DNA of 58,362 nucleotides from an uncultured Blautia sp. (GCA_900543715.1 UQSX01000013.1:1-58362), one strand, 5' to 3'; positions 44,578-53,632 are shown, counted from the stretch's first letter. The notes: a model not told the origin generated them from the letters alone. Made by a program: numbers and translations.

Positions 44578-45417
44578 ATGAAAATACTATTTATTATTCC
44601 AATTGTCTTACTTGCCCTTTTTTGTTTATATTTTTATTGTATTATGCCCAGGCTGTCCAGAAAGAAAGAGGTCCAGGATTTTATCCATCATCTTTTTGCT
44701 CACAGAGGCCTTTTTACCAAAGACCAGTCCATTCCAGAAAATTCTATGGCCGCCTTTGCAAATGCCATAGAACAGGGATACGGCATTGAACTGGATATCC
44801 AGCTCACCAAAGATAAGAGGCTGGTGGTCTTTCACGACCACACACTCTCCCGAATGTGCGGCATTGACCTTCCGGTATGTGAGATGACCTATCAGCAGCT
44901 TCAGAAGTATACCCTGCTGGATACTGAGGAAAAAATCCCATTGTTTGAGGATGTTCTGAAACTGGTAGATGGAAAAGTCCCCCTGCTGGTTGAGATCAAG
45001 CTTCCCACCCTGAATACATATACCTGCCAGGCTGCGGACGCCCTGCTTCAAAACTATTCTGGAAAATACTGCATAGAATCCTTTAATCCTCTGGCTCTGC
45101 GGTGGTATAAAAAACACCGGAAGGATGTGGTAAGGGGGCAGCTCTCTGCCAATCTTACCAAGCCTGTAACCGAAGCCGGGTTCTTGCTTTCGTTCCTTGT
45201 AAAGTATCTGCTGCTGAACTTTATCGGCAGACCGGATTTTATTGCTTACTGCTATACGGATACGCAGAATGTCAGCTTTTTGTTGAATAAATGTCTGCTG
45301 CATACTCCTACTTTCGCCTGGACTGTGCGTTCTCAGACGGTTTTGGAAAAATATCGGAATAAGTTTGATTCCATTATTTTTGACGGTTTCGTACCTGCTC
45401 ATAAACATTCTGTTTAA
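44578..45417 (+). CDS. Membrane-anchored glycerophosphodiester phosphodiesterase
   Basis: Hydrolyses glycerophosphodiesters to glycerol-3-phosphate and an alcohol. The 279-residue protein starts with a membrane segment (residues 3-22) and has the GDPD motifs FAHRGLFTKDQSIPENSMAA (catalytic His-Arg and metal ligands), GIELDIQLTKDKRLVVFHD (metal ligands Glu and Asp, catalytic His) and LLVEIK. The catalytic domain follows the single segment; which side it faces is uncertain. The released glycerol-3-phosphate would feed the GlpP-controlled genes at 50-54 kb. GGAGGAAG lies directly upstream. Confidence 0.92.
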   Translation: MKILFIIPIVLLALFCLYFYCIMPRLSRKKEVQDFIHHLFAHRGLFTKDQSIPENSMAAFANAIEQGYGIELDIQLTKDKRLVVFHDHTLSRMCGIDLPVCEMTYQQLQKYTLLDTEEKIPLFEDVLKLVDGKVPLLVEIKLPTLNTYTCQAADALLQNYSGKYCIESFNPLALRWYKKHRKDVVRGQLSANLTKPVTEAGFLLSFLVKYLLLNFIGRPDFIAYCYTDTQNVSFLLNKCLLHTPTFAWTVRSQTVLEKYRNKFDSIIFDGFVPAHKHSV

Positions 45418-45441
45418 AATATTAAAGTAATGTAAATTTCA

Positions 45442-45470
45442 TTGTTATCAAAATTTTACTGTGCTATAAT
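45442..45470 (+). promoter_or_regulatory. Promoter of the PAP2 gene
   Basis: TTGTTA and a perfect TATAAT are 17 bases apart, and the -10 is extended by TGC. The start codon is 31 bases downstream. Confidence 0.75.
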
Positions 45471-45501
45471 GGGCTCAGGTAAAGAGATGTGAGGTGGATT
45501 T

Positions 45502-46152
45502 ATGAACTTTCTGAAAAAATACAGTCATACTTGGGTAATCCCCGCATACGGCATTTTATATCTGCTGGCTTTTCAATATGTGGAGCAGCGTTCAGTACGT
45601 CCTCATATCATTCATATGAAAGTGGATGATTATATTCCATTCTGCGAATATTTTATAATACCCTATTATCTATGGTTTGTATTTATTGCCGCCACAGTAT
45701 TTTATTTTGCTTTCATCAATAAGAATAAAAAAGAATACTGGCAGCTTGTCTGTTCTCTTGGCATTGGCATGACCCTGTTTATCATTATTTCACTGATTTT
45801 TCCAAATGGTCAGGATCTTCGTCCTTCCCTTTCAGGAGACGGCATATTTATAGAACTGGTAAGGTATTTATACCAAGTAGATACCCCTACCAACATCTTC
45901 CCCAGTATCCACGTTTTTAATACTGTGGCCTGCTGCATTGCCGTTTTCCGTCATAAAGGATTTCATTTCAGAAGACTTGTCCCTGTGGCTGCAGGTATCC
46001 TGGGAACTCTGATCGTCCTGTCTACTGTATTTTTGAAGCAGCATACTTTGCTGGATGTGGCAGGAGCCATTGTCTTAAATGTTTTCTGCTACCAGCTTCT
46101 CTATAAGCCAAAGGCAGTTCAGGAAAAACAGCCGGCCAGAGCCAGAGCTTAA
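45502..46152 (+). CDS. PAP2 superfamily membrane phosphatase
   Basis: A 216-residue integral membrane protein with about six helices. The PAP2 catalytic pattern is present as FPSIHVFNTV (the PSxH motif) and STVFLKQHTLLDVAGA (the last motif with His and Asp); the first KxxxxxxRP motif is degenerate. Members dephosphorylate phosphatidate, undecaprenyl diphosphate or related lipids, and this short form resembles inositol-phosphoryl transferase-like clostridial members. It has its own promoter after the GDPD gene. Confidence 0.82.
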   Translation: MNFLKKYSHTWVIPAYGILYLLAFQYVEQRSVRPHIIHMKVDDYIPFCEYFIIPYYLWFVFIAATVFYFAFINKNKKEYWQLVCSLGIGMTLFIIISLIFPNGQDLRPSLSGDGIFIELVRYLYQVDTPTNIFPSIHVFNTVACCIAVFRHKGFHFRRLVPVAAGILGTLIVLSTVFLKQHTLLDVAGAIVLNVFCYQLLYKPKAVQEKQPARARA

Positions 46153-46172
46153 TGTGAATATATCATTTTAAA

Positions 46173-46222
46173 AAATATCCCGGAGTCTTTCCTGTATACC
46201 AGTTAAGACTTCGGGATATTTT
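46173..46222. terminator. Bidirectional terminator overlapping the lysR-like stop codon
   Basis: A 17-base arm (AAATATCCCGGAGTCTT) pairs with 46205-46221 with one mismatch. It serves both the PAP2 gene and the leftward regulator fragment. The last codons of the regulator form one arm of the stem. Confidence 0.8.
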
Positions 46223-46550
46223 CCGTAGAATAGTCACTGATAAACTCTGCAATGCTGTTACTGGGATAGATTGAAACGGACAGTTTTTTCTTAAAATCCG
46301 CAGATGCCATACTATTGATAATCGAAACATTTTTCAAAACGCTCTGGGCATATTCCCGCACCGTTTCTCCATAAGGCATCAGCTGTATTCCCCTGTTTTT
46401 TCTCTCAAAGAGTTCTCTTCCAAGCTCCTTCTCCAGGCTGGACACCACTTTGCTCACATTAGGCTGTGAGGTGTAGAGGCACTGGGCTGCTTTATTAAAA
46501 CTTCTGCATTCACTTGCGGCCACAAAATATTCAAGCTGTTTGATTTCCAT
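46203..46550 (-). CDS. Truncated LysR-type regulator (DNA-binding domain only)
   Basis: A 115-residue product with an intact LysR helix-turn-helix (MEIKQLEYFVAASECRSFNK, AAQCLYTSQPNVSKVVSSLE) and the linker helix, but only some 25 residues (SVSIYPSNSIAEF..) of the effector domain that normally adds about 200. The frame ends inside a terminator stem, so the truncation looks old and settled. It could be a remnant, or a small DNA-binding protein still in use. The ATG at 46550 has only a weak AAAGAAG site; a TTG 24 bases upstream is possible. Confidence 0.7.
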   Translation of the reverse strand: MEIKQLEYFVAASECRSFNKAAQCLYTSQPNVSKVVSSLEKELGRELFERKNRGIQLMPYGETVREYAQSVLKNVSIINSMASADFKKKLSVSIYPSNSIAEFISDYSTENIPKS

Positions 46551-46628
46551 TTTATTCTTCTTTTCAGTTAGCAATATCTAACCATGCATTACCTCAAGAT
46601 TTTTGTCAAATTTATCAGCTCTCATGGC

Positions 46629-46688
46629 AAAAGCGGGCCGCCGCATTTCGCCGTATCAGAGATACATTAAATGCAGCAGCCCGCTTTT
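46629..46688 (-). terminator. Terminator after the glycosyltransferase gene
   Basis: A 20-base arm (AAAAGCGGGCCGCCGCATTT) pairs with 46669-46688 with two mismatches around a 20-base loop that contains GTATC/GATAC. On the minus strand it ends the mutY-glycosyltransferase transcript. Confidence 0.75.
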
Positions 46689-46704
46689 CTTAAATTTTTT
46701 GCTT

Positions 46705-47721
46705 TTAATTAAATCCATAGAATTTCTGTGCCAGCTTATAAATCGCCACACAAATATTTCTTCCGCTTCCTCCCGGAAGATTCACACCTCTTCCCAGGAT
46801 TCCCATGCGCAGTTTTCTGTAGATATGAATGTCTGAATTTTTCAGATACTTCCAGAGTTCATTTTTCTTCTCCAGATTTTCCTTAGTTCCAGAGCGGATC
46901 AGCATGATCGAAGAAACCGTTGTAATGATCTCCAGATACCGGAGCATATATCTGCGGATATTTTTCCCTATATTTTTCTTTCCCGCAATGGCGTCAATCA
47001 TCAGCTTATTTACCCTGATCTGCTGATCGATCCTCCGTATCATCACATCCTCGTGAACAGACTGGTCTTCTCTTCCAATAAAATAGCGATAGAAGTTCAC
47101 ATCCATATAATACATGGTACGTACGCTGGGCAGCGGCTGGTAAACAAAAAGATTATCCACATAAAATGTATGCTTTGGCAGTACCAGTCCGCATTCCCTT
47201 AAAAGTCCGGTGCGGTAGATTACTGAATGCATGAGAATATATTTTCCCAATGGCATTCTTCCCATTTCCTTCCATGTAAAGATTTTTCCCTCCGGCATAT
47301 ACTTGGTATACCGCATGACCTTCTTTCTCTTGGCCCCCTGTTTTTCATAGACAAAATTGCTGATCATCATGTCCAGCACCTGGGGACCTCCGGCAATCTC
47401 CTGGAGCTTGTCCAAAATTGCATGATAAGCCTCGGCATTTACCCAGTCGTCGCTGTCCACTACCTTAAAGTACAGGCCGGTAGCATTTTTAATGCCTGTA
47501 TTTACTGCTTCACCGTGGCCTCCATTCTCCTGATGAATGGCTTTAACAATGTTAGGATATTTTGCAGCATACTCATCGGCAATCCTTCCTGTATCATCTT
47601 TTGATCCGTCATCAACGATCAGGATTTCCACCAGCTCTCCTCCCACTAAAAGAGAATCCACACAATTTCTCATATACTCCTGTGAATTATAGCAGGGCAC
47701 TGTAACCGATAACAATTTCAT
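46705..47721 (-). CDS. Family 2 glycosyltransferase
   Basis: A 338-residue GT-A fold enzyme that transfers a sugar from a nucleotide donor. Visible are VTVPCYNSQEYMRNCVDSLL, LIVDDGSKDDTGRIADEY and the metal-binding acidic motif in FKVVDSDDWVN (about 86-96). The C-terminal third is basic and helical and may touch the membrane; no clear transmembrane helix is present. The acceptor is unknown, perhaps a cell-surface polymer. It begins at the base after the mutY stop codon, with GAGGAGG upstream. Confidence 0.9.
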   Translation of the reverse strand: MKLLSVTVPCYNSQEYMRNCVDSLLVGGELVEILIVDDGSKDDTGRIADEYAAKYPNIVKAIHQENGGHGEAVNTGIKNATGLYFKVVDSDDWVNAEAYHAILDKLQEIAGGPQVLDMMISNFVYEKQGAKRKKVMRYTKYMPEGKIFTWKEMGRMPLGKYILMHSVIYRTGLLRECGLVLPKHTFYVDNLFVYQPLPSVRTMYYMDVNFYRYFIGREDQSVHEDVMIRRIDQQIRVNKLMIDAIAGKKNIGKNIRRYMLRYLEIITTVSSIMLIRSGTKENLEKKNELWKYLKNSDIHIYRKLRMGILGRGVNLPGGSGRNICVAIYKLAQKFYGFN

Positions 47722-48774
47722 CTAAAAGTCCTCCTCAATATATTTTCTGTAAGCTGAAAATGCTGAAGGAATGGGATATTTTCCATGGGATTCCTTTTTG
47801 TCTGCAAAAATCAGCTCTCCAATCTTTTTCTCCTCTGTAGAGGCTACTTTAATAAAATAGCCCTTCATCCTCCACTCCACATGGGAAAAGATATGTTTTG
47901 CTTCTCCTGCACCGGAAATATGGAGAGGAATAAGGCCCAGACTCTCCACATGGGAAAGGATTTCCTCTCTGGAACGGTAGCCTTCCAGATTTGGAAGCTC
48001 GTAGAGCCCTCCAAGAAGGCCTCCCGCCGGTCTTTTATGAATGGCATACTCCTGTCCGTTTTGGAGGATCAACACTGTCTTTTCTTCTATCCGTCTGGCC
48101 TTTTTCGGCGCTTTCCGGGGGTATTCCACCACTTTTTCATGGGCTTTGGCAAGGCAAAACTCTCTCACAGGACAAACATGACACCTGGCTGGTCCGTTAG
48201 GAACGCACACTGTAGCACCAAGCTCCATCAGACTCTGATTAAACTCTCCCGGACAGCGGACAGGCATGATCTGTTCCAGCATATTTTCAATCTTTTTTCT
48301 GGTCCTCTGCTTCAAAATATCTTCAGGTTCCTCTGTTATCCTGGCAATGACCCTGAGTACGTTTCCGTCTACTGCAGGCTTTGGAATCTTATACGCGATA
48401 GAGGCGATAGCTCCCGCCGTATAGCTGCCGATCCCGGGGAGCTCCAGGATCTTCTCATAATCTTCCGGGATTTCTCCCCCGTACTTCTCCACTATTTCCT
48501 GGGCAGCTTTCTGCATATTTTTCACTCTGTTATAGTATCCCAAACCCTCCCAGAGCTTTAAAAGTTTCTCCTGGGGACACTTGGCCAGATCTTTGATCCC
48601 GGGAAGGACCTCCAGAAATCTGGCGTAATATCCTTTTACTGCTTCTACCCGGGTCTGCTGGAGCATGATCTCTGAGACCCATATATGATAGGGGGAGGGA
48701 TCTGCCCTCCAGGGCAGCTCTCTCTTATTTATCTGATACCAGGAAAGCAGAGGCTCTACTATTTCTTCTAACAT
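47722..48774 (-). CDS. mutY: A/G-specific adenine DNA glycosylase
   Basis: Removes adenine mispaired with 8-oxoguanine. The 350-residue protein has SEIMLQQTRVEAVKGYY near residue 34, the helix-hairpin-helix LELPGIGSYTAGAIASIAY with the catalytic Asp in KPAVDGNVLRVIAR, the 4Fe-4S cysteines C-X6-C-X2-C-X5-C (CVPNGPARCHVCPVREFC) and a C-terminal NUDIX-like domain (QEYAIHKRPAGGLLGGLYEL). It overlaps sfsA by 7 bases. Confidence 0.95.
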   Translation of the reverse strand: MLEEIVEPLLSWYQINKRELPWRADPSPYHIWVSEIMLQQTRVEAVKGYYARFLEVLPGIKDLAKCPQEKLLKLWEGLGYYNRVKNMQKAAQEIVEKYGGEIPEDYEKILELPGIGSYTAGAIASIAYKIPKPAVDGNVLRVIARITEEPEDILKQRTRKKIENMLEQIMPVRCPGEFNQSLMELGATVCVPNGPARCHVCPVREFCLAKAHEKVVEYPRKAPKKARRIEEKTVLILQNGQEYAIHKRPAGGLLGGLYELPNLEGYRSREEILSHVESLGLIPLHISGAGEAKHIFSHVEWRMKGYFIKVASTEEKKIGELIFADKKESHGKYPIPSAFSAYRKYIEEDF

Positions 48775-49475
48775 ATCAACTCCTGATTATCTTGTTCTAG
48801 TAAAACCCTAACAGGTTTTGACAAATTAATCAAGTCTTTTCTTACAATACAGTCATAAGCCAGTATTTTAACCCCTTTCTTTTCGGCCTGACGAAGGGCC
48901 TGTCCGAATTCTGGATGAGTGGCATCATTGGGTTCAAAATATTTTACATTTTCCATTTGAATAACAAACATAATATATGCCTCATAGCCATCCTTTATGC
49001 ACTGACACAGCTCCTGAATATGCTTTACGCCTCTTTCTGTGGGAGCATCTGGAAAACGCACCACTCCCTTTTCTTCCAGGGTCACGCCTTTGACCTCCAT
49101 AAATATTTTCCTGTCCCCTGCTTCAATATAAAAATCAAATCTGGAATTTCCATAAGCCGTCTCCCTTTTTACCACAGCCTTTTCTCCAAAAAGCCTCCCT
49201 TGAAGAAGCCACTCTTCTACTGCCTGGTTAGGCGCCTGGGAATCCATATTGATCAGTCGTTCTCCCTTTTTTACCCCGATCAGGTCATATTTCGTCTTCC
49301 TGGCAGGATTGGAACTTCTGTTTACAAAAACAGTGGTGCCGGGAATCAGTAATTCCCGGCATCTTCCTGTATTTTTCACATGACAGATTTCCTCTTTGCC
49401 CTGGATCTCCACATGAGCGATAAAACGGTTTGGACGTTTTATAAAAATCCCTGTCTCAATATTTCCGTATCTCAT
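48768..49475 (-). CDS. sfsA: SfsA family DNA-binding/nuclease-like protein
   Basis: A 235-residue protein of the sugar fermentation stimulation family. It has the OB-like N-terminus (IKRPNRFIAHVEIQGKEEICH, partly quoted), CHVKNTGRCRELLIPG and the nuclease-like core FDFYIEAGDRKIFMEVKGVT, in which the Asp and Glu-x-Lys pattern matches PD-(D/E)XK enzymes. In E. coli it is linked to maltose metabolism regulation, but its role in Firmicutes is not known. It overlaps mutY by 7 bases and lies 15 bases after the HAD gene. Confidence 0.93.
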   Translation of the reverse strand: MRYGNIETGIFIKRPNRFIAHVEIQGKEEICHVKNTGRCRELLIPGTTVFVNRSSNPARKTKYDLIGVKKGERLINMDSQAPNQAVEEWLLQGRLFGEKAVVKRETAYGNSRFDFYIEAGDRKIFMEVKGVTLEEKGVVRFPDAPTERGVKHIQELCQCIKDGYEAYIMFVIQMENVKYFEPNDATHPEFGQALRQAEKKGVKILAYDCIVRKDLINLSKPVRVLLEQDNQELIC

Positions 49476-49490
49476 AGTCCTTTTCCATCC

Positions 49491-50318
49491 TCATATTTTG
49501 TCTTCTGTCAGCCCTTCATATATTTCCTTTACGCTCTGGAAAATATAGTCCGGTTTTACATCGCCATGGCGAATGTCCTCCATGGTGGCCTCTCCGGAAA
49601 GGACACAGATGGTATCCACTCCTGCCCGGTCTCCTGTCTTAATATCCGTATACAGCCGGTCTCCCACAATTACCGCTTCCACCGGCCTTTTCTTATATTT
49701 CTTCAACACGCAGTCCACCATAATAGGCTCTGGCTTGCCGATAAAGAAAGGCTCTTTTCCCGTAGCATTTTTCAGCATGATACTCATGGAACCGCAGTCC
49801 GGAATATATCCAAAGCTCACAGGACATACCAGATCCGGATTCGTAGCAAGATAGACTACATCCTTTCCCAGCATGATACAGGTATTGCGGATCTTTTCTG
49901 AGGTATTCTCTGTATCAAAACCTATAAGGACTATAGACGCCTTCTCATCTACCTCCGTAACCACATCGATTCCTTCCTGACGAAGCTCATCCACCAAAGA
50001 CCTGGTTCCCATACAGTACACTCTCTGTCCGGGATAGTTTTCTTTAATATACATGGCAGTAGCCTGACTGGAGGTATAAAAATTTTCGTGATCCGCCTGG
50101 ATTCCCATATTCCTCACCTTCTCCACATAGTCTGCCACCGACTTTGAAGAATTATTGGTAATGAAAATATATTCTCCTCCTCTTCTCCTGATCTCACTGA
50201 GAAAATCAAGAGTTCCCTCAAAGATTTCATTTTCATTGTAAATGGTTCCGTCCATATCCAGAAGGTAAAGGCTTTTCTCCTTCAGACTGTCACTGTTCTT
50301 CCCTGTTATATCCTGCAT
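49491..50318 (-). CDS. HAD-IIA phosphatase (NagD-like)
   Basis: A 275-residue sugar-phosphate or nucleotide phosphatase. HAD motif I is YLLDMDGTIYNENE (nucleophile Asp), motif II FITNNSSKSVADY, and motifs III/IV KPEPIMVD and VIVGDRLYTDIKTGDRAG. The position of the cap domain between motifs II and III puts it in class IIA. In the glycerol-3-phosphate gene neighbourhood it could be a glycerol-3-phosphate phosphatase, since that activity is known for this class, but this is inference. AGGAGAGATT precedes the ATG. Confidence 0.88.
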   Translation of the reverse strand: MQDITGKNSDSLKEKSLYLLDMDGTIYNENEIFEGTLDFLSEIRRRGGEYIFITNNSSKSVADYVEKVRNMGIQADHENFYTSSQATAMYIKENYPGQRVYCMGTRSLVDELRQEGIDVVTEVDEKASIVLIGFDTENTSEKIRNTCIMLGKDVVYLATNPDLVCPVSFGYIPDCGSMSIMLKNATGKEPFFIGKPEPIMVDCVLKKYKKRPVEAVIVGDRLYTDIKTGDRAGVDTICVLSGEATMEDIRHGDVKPDYIFQSVKEIYEGLTEDKI

Positions 50319-50370
50319 AATCTCTCCTTTTGTTATTCATGGCCCCGCCTTTTTCAGATATCTTCCTTTT

Positions 50371-50739
50371 TCAGGCAGTCCCTATGTTTTTTGTAGCGAT
50401 CATAGGAACTCCTGTGCCGCATATATTCTCCAGCACTACGTCTCCAATAAATACCGGTGCCTGTATCTCCACATTTTTCAGCGTTCTGGCACAGTCCATG
50501 ACCTTTTCTTTTGGAATATCAGAGGCTGTTTTCACAGAGACTACCGGCAGAACACCTCCGGATACTCTTACTGTGGAAGTCACGATCCTGGTAGGATTTG
50601 TCACTTCCTTCTTTCCATAAGCTTCTCCTTTGGGGCAGGTGTTTCCTTCCACCTTTACAGCTTCTTTGTCCTCCAATGTTACAGTCAGTCCGCAGCCCAA
50701 AGGACAGTTAATACAGATCAGTTCTCTTATCTCTGTCAT
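50371..50739 (-). CDS. DUF1667 protein, partner of glycerol-3-phosphate oxidoreductases
   Basis: A 122-residue protein with cysteine clusters CINCPLGCGLTV (8-19) and GNTCPKGEAYG (about 32-42), then NPTRIVTSTVRVSGG. DUF1667 proteins are found with the GlpA-like and FAD/NAD oxidoreductases in many clostridia and probably act as an electron-transfer or scaffold subunit. The ATG at 50739 overlaps the stop codon of the upstream FAD gene (TGATG), with GGAGGAAG before it. Confidence 0.88.
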   Translation of the reverse strand: MTEIRELICINCPLGCGLTVTLEDKEAVKVEGNTCPKGEAYGKKEVTNPTRIVTSTVRVSGGVLPVVSVKTASDIPKEKVMDCARTLKNVEIQAPVFIGDVVLENICGTGVPMIATKNIGTA

Positions 50740-52043
50740 CACACTTCCTCCACTTTCATCACAATTTTATCGAATCCTCCTGCTGCTGTCAAATCGGATT
50801 TCTTCAGCACCAGTTGTTCCATCTCTCCAGGGGCCATCTTTTTCCTTTTCTTATGCAGGATCCGCTCCTCTCCCCGGTATACACTGACATAGACGTCTTT
50901 AAACACGCTTCCTACCCGGAAGCGCAGGGTAACCGTATCTTCCATATGTCCGGGACGGATAAGCTGAGGAACACTATAGCGGATTCCCCCTTCTGTCTGG
51001 ATCCGGATCACCTCCTCTTTTTTATGATTCTCCTGCTCTTCTTTTCCCTGGTCCTGATCCCCTCTCCGGATATACTCTGCCGCATGGATACCGGCTCTTC
51101 CTGCCTCTTCTGACACATAGTCCACCAGATCATGGACGTGGAGCACGTTCCCGCAGGCAAATACTCCTTCTACACTGGTCTCCAGGCTTTCATTTACTAC
51201 CGGTCCTGAAGTGACAGAGGAGATCTTGGCTCCCAGTTTGGAAGTCAGTTCATTCTCTGGAATCAATCCGCAGGACAAAAGGAGGGTATCACAGGAATAG
51301 AATTCCTCTGTTCCCGGAATAGGCTTCCTGTTTTCATCAACTTGAGCGATGGTAATTCCTGTTACTCTTTCCTTTCCCTGGATATCTACCACAGTATGGC
51401 TGAGCTTCAAAGGGATCTGAAAATCCTCCAGACACTGGACAATATTTCTCTGAAGGCCGCCGGAATACGGCATCAGTTCAGCCACTACCTTGACCTTTGC
51501 CCCCTCCAGAGTCATTCTTCTGGCCATGATCAGACCAATATCTCCGGATCCCAGGATCACAACTTCCCTGCCGGGCATATATCCTTCCATATTTACCAGC
51601 CTCTGGGCGGTTCCTGCAGTATAGATTCCTGCCGGACGGTATCCGGGAATATTCAGGGCTCCTCTTGGCCGTTCTCTGCATCCCATAGCCAGGATCACTG
51701 CTTTGGCATGGAGAAATACAAGGCCTTCCTCCCTGTTCATGATCGTAACGATCTTCTCTTTCCCTTCCACAGAAATATCCAGCACCATCGTATTTAATTT
51801 ATATGGAATCTCAAGCTCTGCGGCCTGGTCGATATACCTCTGAGCGTATTCAGGTCCTGTCAGCTCTTCCTTAAAGGTATGAAGGCCGAATCCGTTATGG
51901 ATACACTGGTTCAGGATTCCTCCCAGTTCATGGTCTCTCTCCAGTATCATAATATCCTTTACACCGGCTTTTTTCGCCTGGATGCCCGCGGCCAGTCCTG
52001 CCGGACCGCCTCCTACAATGATTAAATCATATGTATTCTTCAT
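50739..52043 (-). CDS. FAD/NAD(P)-dependent oxidoreductase of the glycerol-3-phosphate set
   Basis: A 434-residue pyridine-nucleotide-disulfide type flavoprotein. The FAD motif is LIIVGGGPAGLAAGIQAKKA (6-25) and the NAD motif VVILGSGDIGLIMARRM (about 155-171), with VFACGNVLHVHDLVDYV at the end of the FAD domain. A C-terminal extension of about 100 residues is charged then beta-rich. It probably passes electrons from the GlpA-like subunit to NAD or another carrier. The ATG at 52043 has GGAAAGGGAC and lies 26 bases after the GlpA-like gene. Confidence 0.88.
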   Translation of the reverse strand: MKNTYDLIIVGGGPAGLAAGIQAKKAGVKDIMILERDHELGGILNQCIHNGFGLHTFKEELTGPEYAQRYIDQAAELEIPYKLNTMVLDISVEGKEKIVTIMNREEGLVFLHAKAVILAMGCRERPRGALNIPGYRPAGIYTAGTAQRLVNMEGYMPGREVVILGSGDIGLIMARRMTLEGAKVKVVAELMPYSGGLQRNIVQCLEDFQIPLKLSHTVVDIQGKERVTGITIAQVDENRKPIPGTEEFYSCDTLLLSCGLIPENELTSKLGAKISSVTSGPVVNESLETSVEGVFACGNVLHVHDLVDYVSEEAGRAGIHAAEYIRRGDQDQGKEEQENHKKEEVIRIQTEGGIRYSVPQLIRPGHMEDTVTLRFRVGSVFKDVYVSVYRGEERILHKKRKKMAPGEMEQLVLKKSDLTAAGGFDKIVMKVEEV

Positions 52044-52069
52044 ATCTATGTCCCTTTCCTCTATCCTTT

Positions 52070-53494
52070 CTACCTTTCCCCTGTAAGCAGCTTTGAGTTT
52101 CCTCCTGCTTTTGTCAGGGTCAGAGGAGATACCTTCATCTCTCTGGCCAGAATCTCCATGGTCCTGGGCGAGCAGAAGCCAGCCTGGCACCTTCCCATTC
52201 CTGCTCTGGTCCGCCGCTTGACCCCGTCCAGGGATCTGGCCCCCAAGGGTCTGCGGATAGCATTTACAATCTCTCCTTCTGTTACAGTCTCACACCGGCA
52301 TATCACATTTCCATAGGCTGGGTCTTCAGCGATAAGCTCTCGGATTTTCTCAGGTGTAGATTCTGCAACACAGGGAATATCCTCTCTCCTGGAAATAAAA
52401 TTTTCCTTTTTTTCTGCCTGAAGCTTTTCTGCGATCATTTCTGCCAGGTATTCTCCTATAGCCGGAGCGCTGGAAAGCCCTGGAGATTCAATTCCTGCCG
52501 CATTAAAGAATCCGGGAGCATCCTGGGCTTCTCCAAGAACAAAATCTTCACCTTTCTCTGTAGCCCTGAGCCCGGCAAAAGAAGTGATCACCATTCTGAG
52601 AGGCACTTCCCCTGCACTAAGCCTGGCCTGGGCCGCTACCTTATCCAGTCCCCGGGCCGTAGTGTTTACTCCTTCTTTATCTTCAATATCCTCTGCTGTA
52701 GGGCCTACCAGAAGGTTTCCATGTACAGTAGGTGTGATCAGCACGCCCTTTCCCATCTTTGTAGGAAGCTGAAAGACTGTATGAGACACAAAATTACCTG
52801 CCTTTTTATCCAGAAGACAATACTCTCCTTTTCTGGGAGTAATGGAAAGCTTTCTGGCACTGACCCTGTTGTTCCACACATCTGCATAGACCCCGGCCGC
52901 ATTGACCACGCACTTTGTCTCAAATATACCCTTTCCTGTGGTGATCCTGTATCCCCCTTCTATAACTTCGATATCTTCCACCTTGGTGTCAAAAGAAAAT
53001 TCCACCCCGTTTACATTGGCGTTTTCTGCCATGGCAATGGTCAGCTTAAAGGGACATACGATTCCCCCTGTAGGAGCATAGAGCATGGCTTTTACCTCCC
53101 GGGAAAGATTGGGCTCTATTTCCCAGATTCTTTCTCCCCTGATAATCTCCAGGCCTTCTACCCCGTTTTTCTTTCCTCTGGCCTTCAGATCCTCCAGCTT
53201 TGGCAGATCCTCATCCTGGAAGCACAGTACCAGGGAACCATTCTGTTTATATGGAAAATCCAGTTCATCTGACAGGGTCTTCATCATCTTGCTTCCCCTT
53301 ACATTCATGACCGCCTTCATGGACCCCGGCTCTGCGTCGAATCCCGCATGAACGATAGCGCTGTTTGCCTTAGAGGTTCCGCAGCATACGTCCTCCTCCC
53401 TCTCTAATACCAGGGTCTTTATCTGGTATCTGGATAATTCTCTTGCCACAGCGCATCCGATCACTCCTGCGCCAATGATCACTGCATCATACAT
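52070..53494 (-). CDS. GlpA-like glycerol-3-phosphate dehydrogenase with [2Fe-2S] BFD domain
   Basis: Probably oxidises glycerol-3-phosphate to dihydroxyacetone phosphate. The 474-residue protein has an N-terminal FAD motif AVIIGAGVIGCAVARELSRY, a DAO-fold core with TSKANSAIVHAGFDAEPGS, and a C-terminal bacterioferritin-associated ferredoxin-like domain with cysteines in VICRCETVTEGEIVNA and GRCQAGFCSPRTMEI. The ATG at 53494 has AAGGAG. The leader upstream carries a strong terminator (53561-53607) preceded by glpP, so GlpP antitermination is the expected control. Confidence 0.9.
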   Translation of the reverse strand: MYDAVIIGAGVIGCAVARELSRYQIKTLVLEREEDVCCGTSKANSAIVHAGFDAEPGSMKAVMNVRGSKMMKTLSDELDFPYKQNGSLVLCFQDEDLPKLEDLKARGKKNGVEGLEIIRGERIWEIEPNLSREVKAMLYAPTGGIVCPFKLTIAMAENANVNGVEFSFDTKVEDIEVIEGGYRITTGKGIFETKCVVNAAGVYADVWNNRVSARKLSITPRKGEYCLLDKKAGNFVSHTVFQLPTKMGKGVLITPTVHGNLLVGPTAEDIEDKEGVNTTARGLDKVAAQARLSAGEVPLRMVITSFAGLRATEKGEDFVLGEAQDAPGFFNAAGIESPGLSSAPAIGEYLAEMIAEKLQAEKKENFISRREDIPCVAESTPEKIRELIAEDPAYGNVICRCETVTEGEIVNAIRRPLGARSLDGVKRRTRAGMGRCQAGFCSPRTMEILAREMKVSPLTLTKAGGNSKLLTGER

Positions 53495-53560
53495 AACCAA
53501 TTCTCCTTTCACTACACTTTTCATTACATAGGCCCGAAGGTTCTGAATATAATGAAAAAA

Positions 53561-53607
53561 AGACAGTACAAATACCGGTGAGTTCTTCACCTGTATCCGC
53601 ACTGTCT
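53561..53607 (-). terminator. GlpP-type leader terminator between glpP and the glpA-like gene
   Basis: On the minus strand AGACAGT..GGTGA pairs with TCACC..ACTGTCT: 20 of 21 positions pair, three as G-U, with an AGAAC loop and a run of seven T. It sits 25 bases after the glpP stop and 66 bases before the glpA-like start. Confidence 0.85.
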
Positions 53608-53632
53608 CGATTCTCCTGTGCAAATATTTAAC

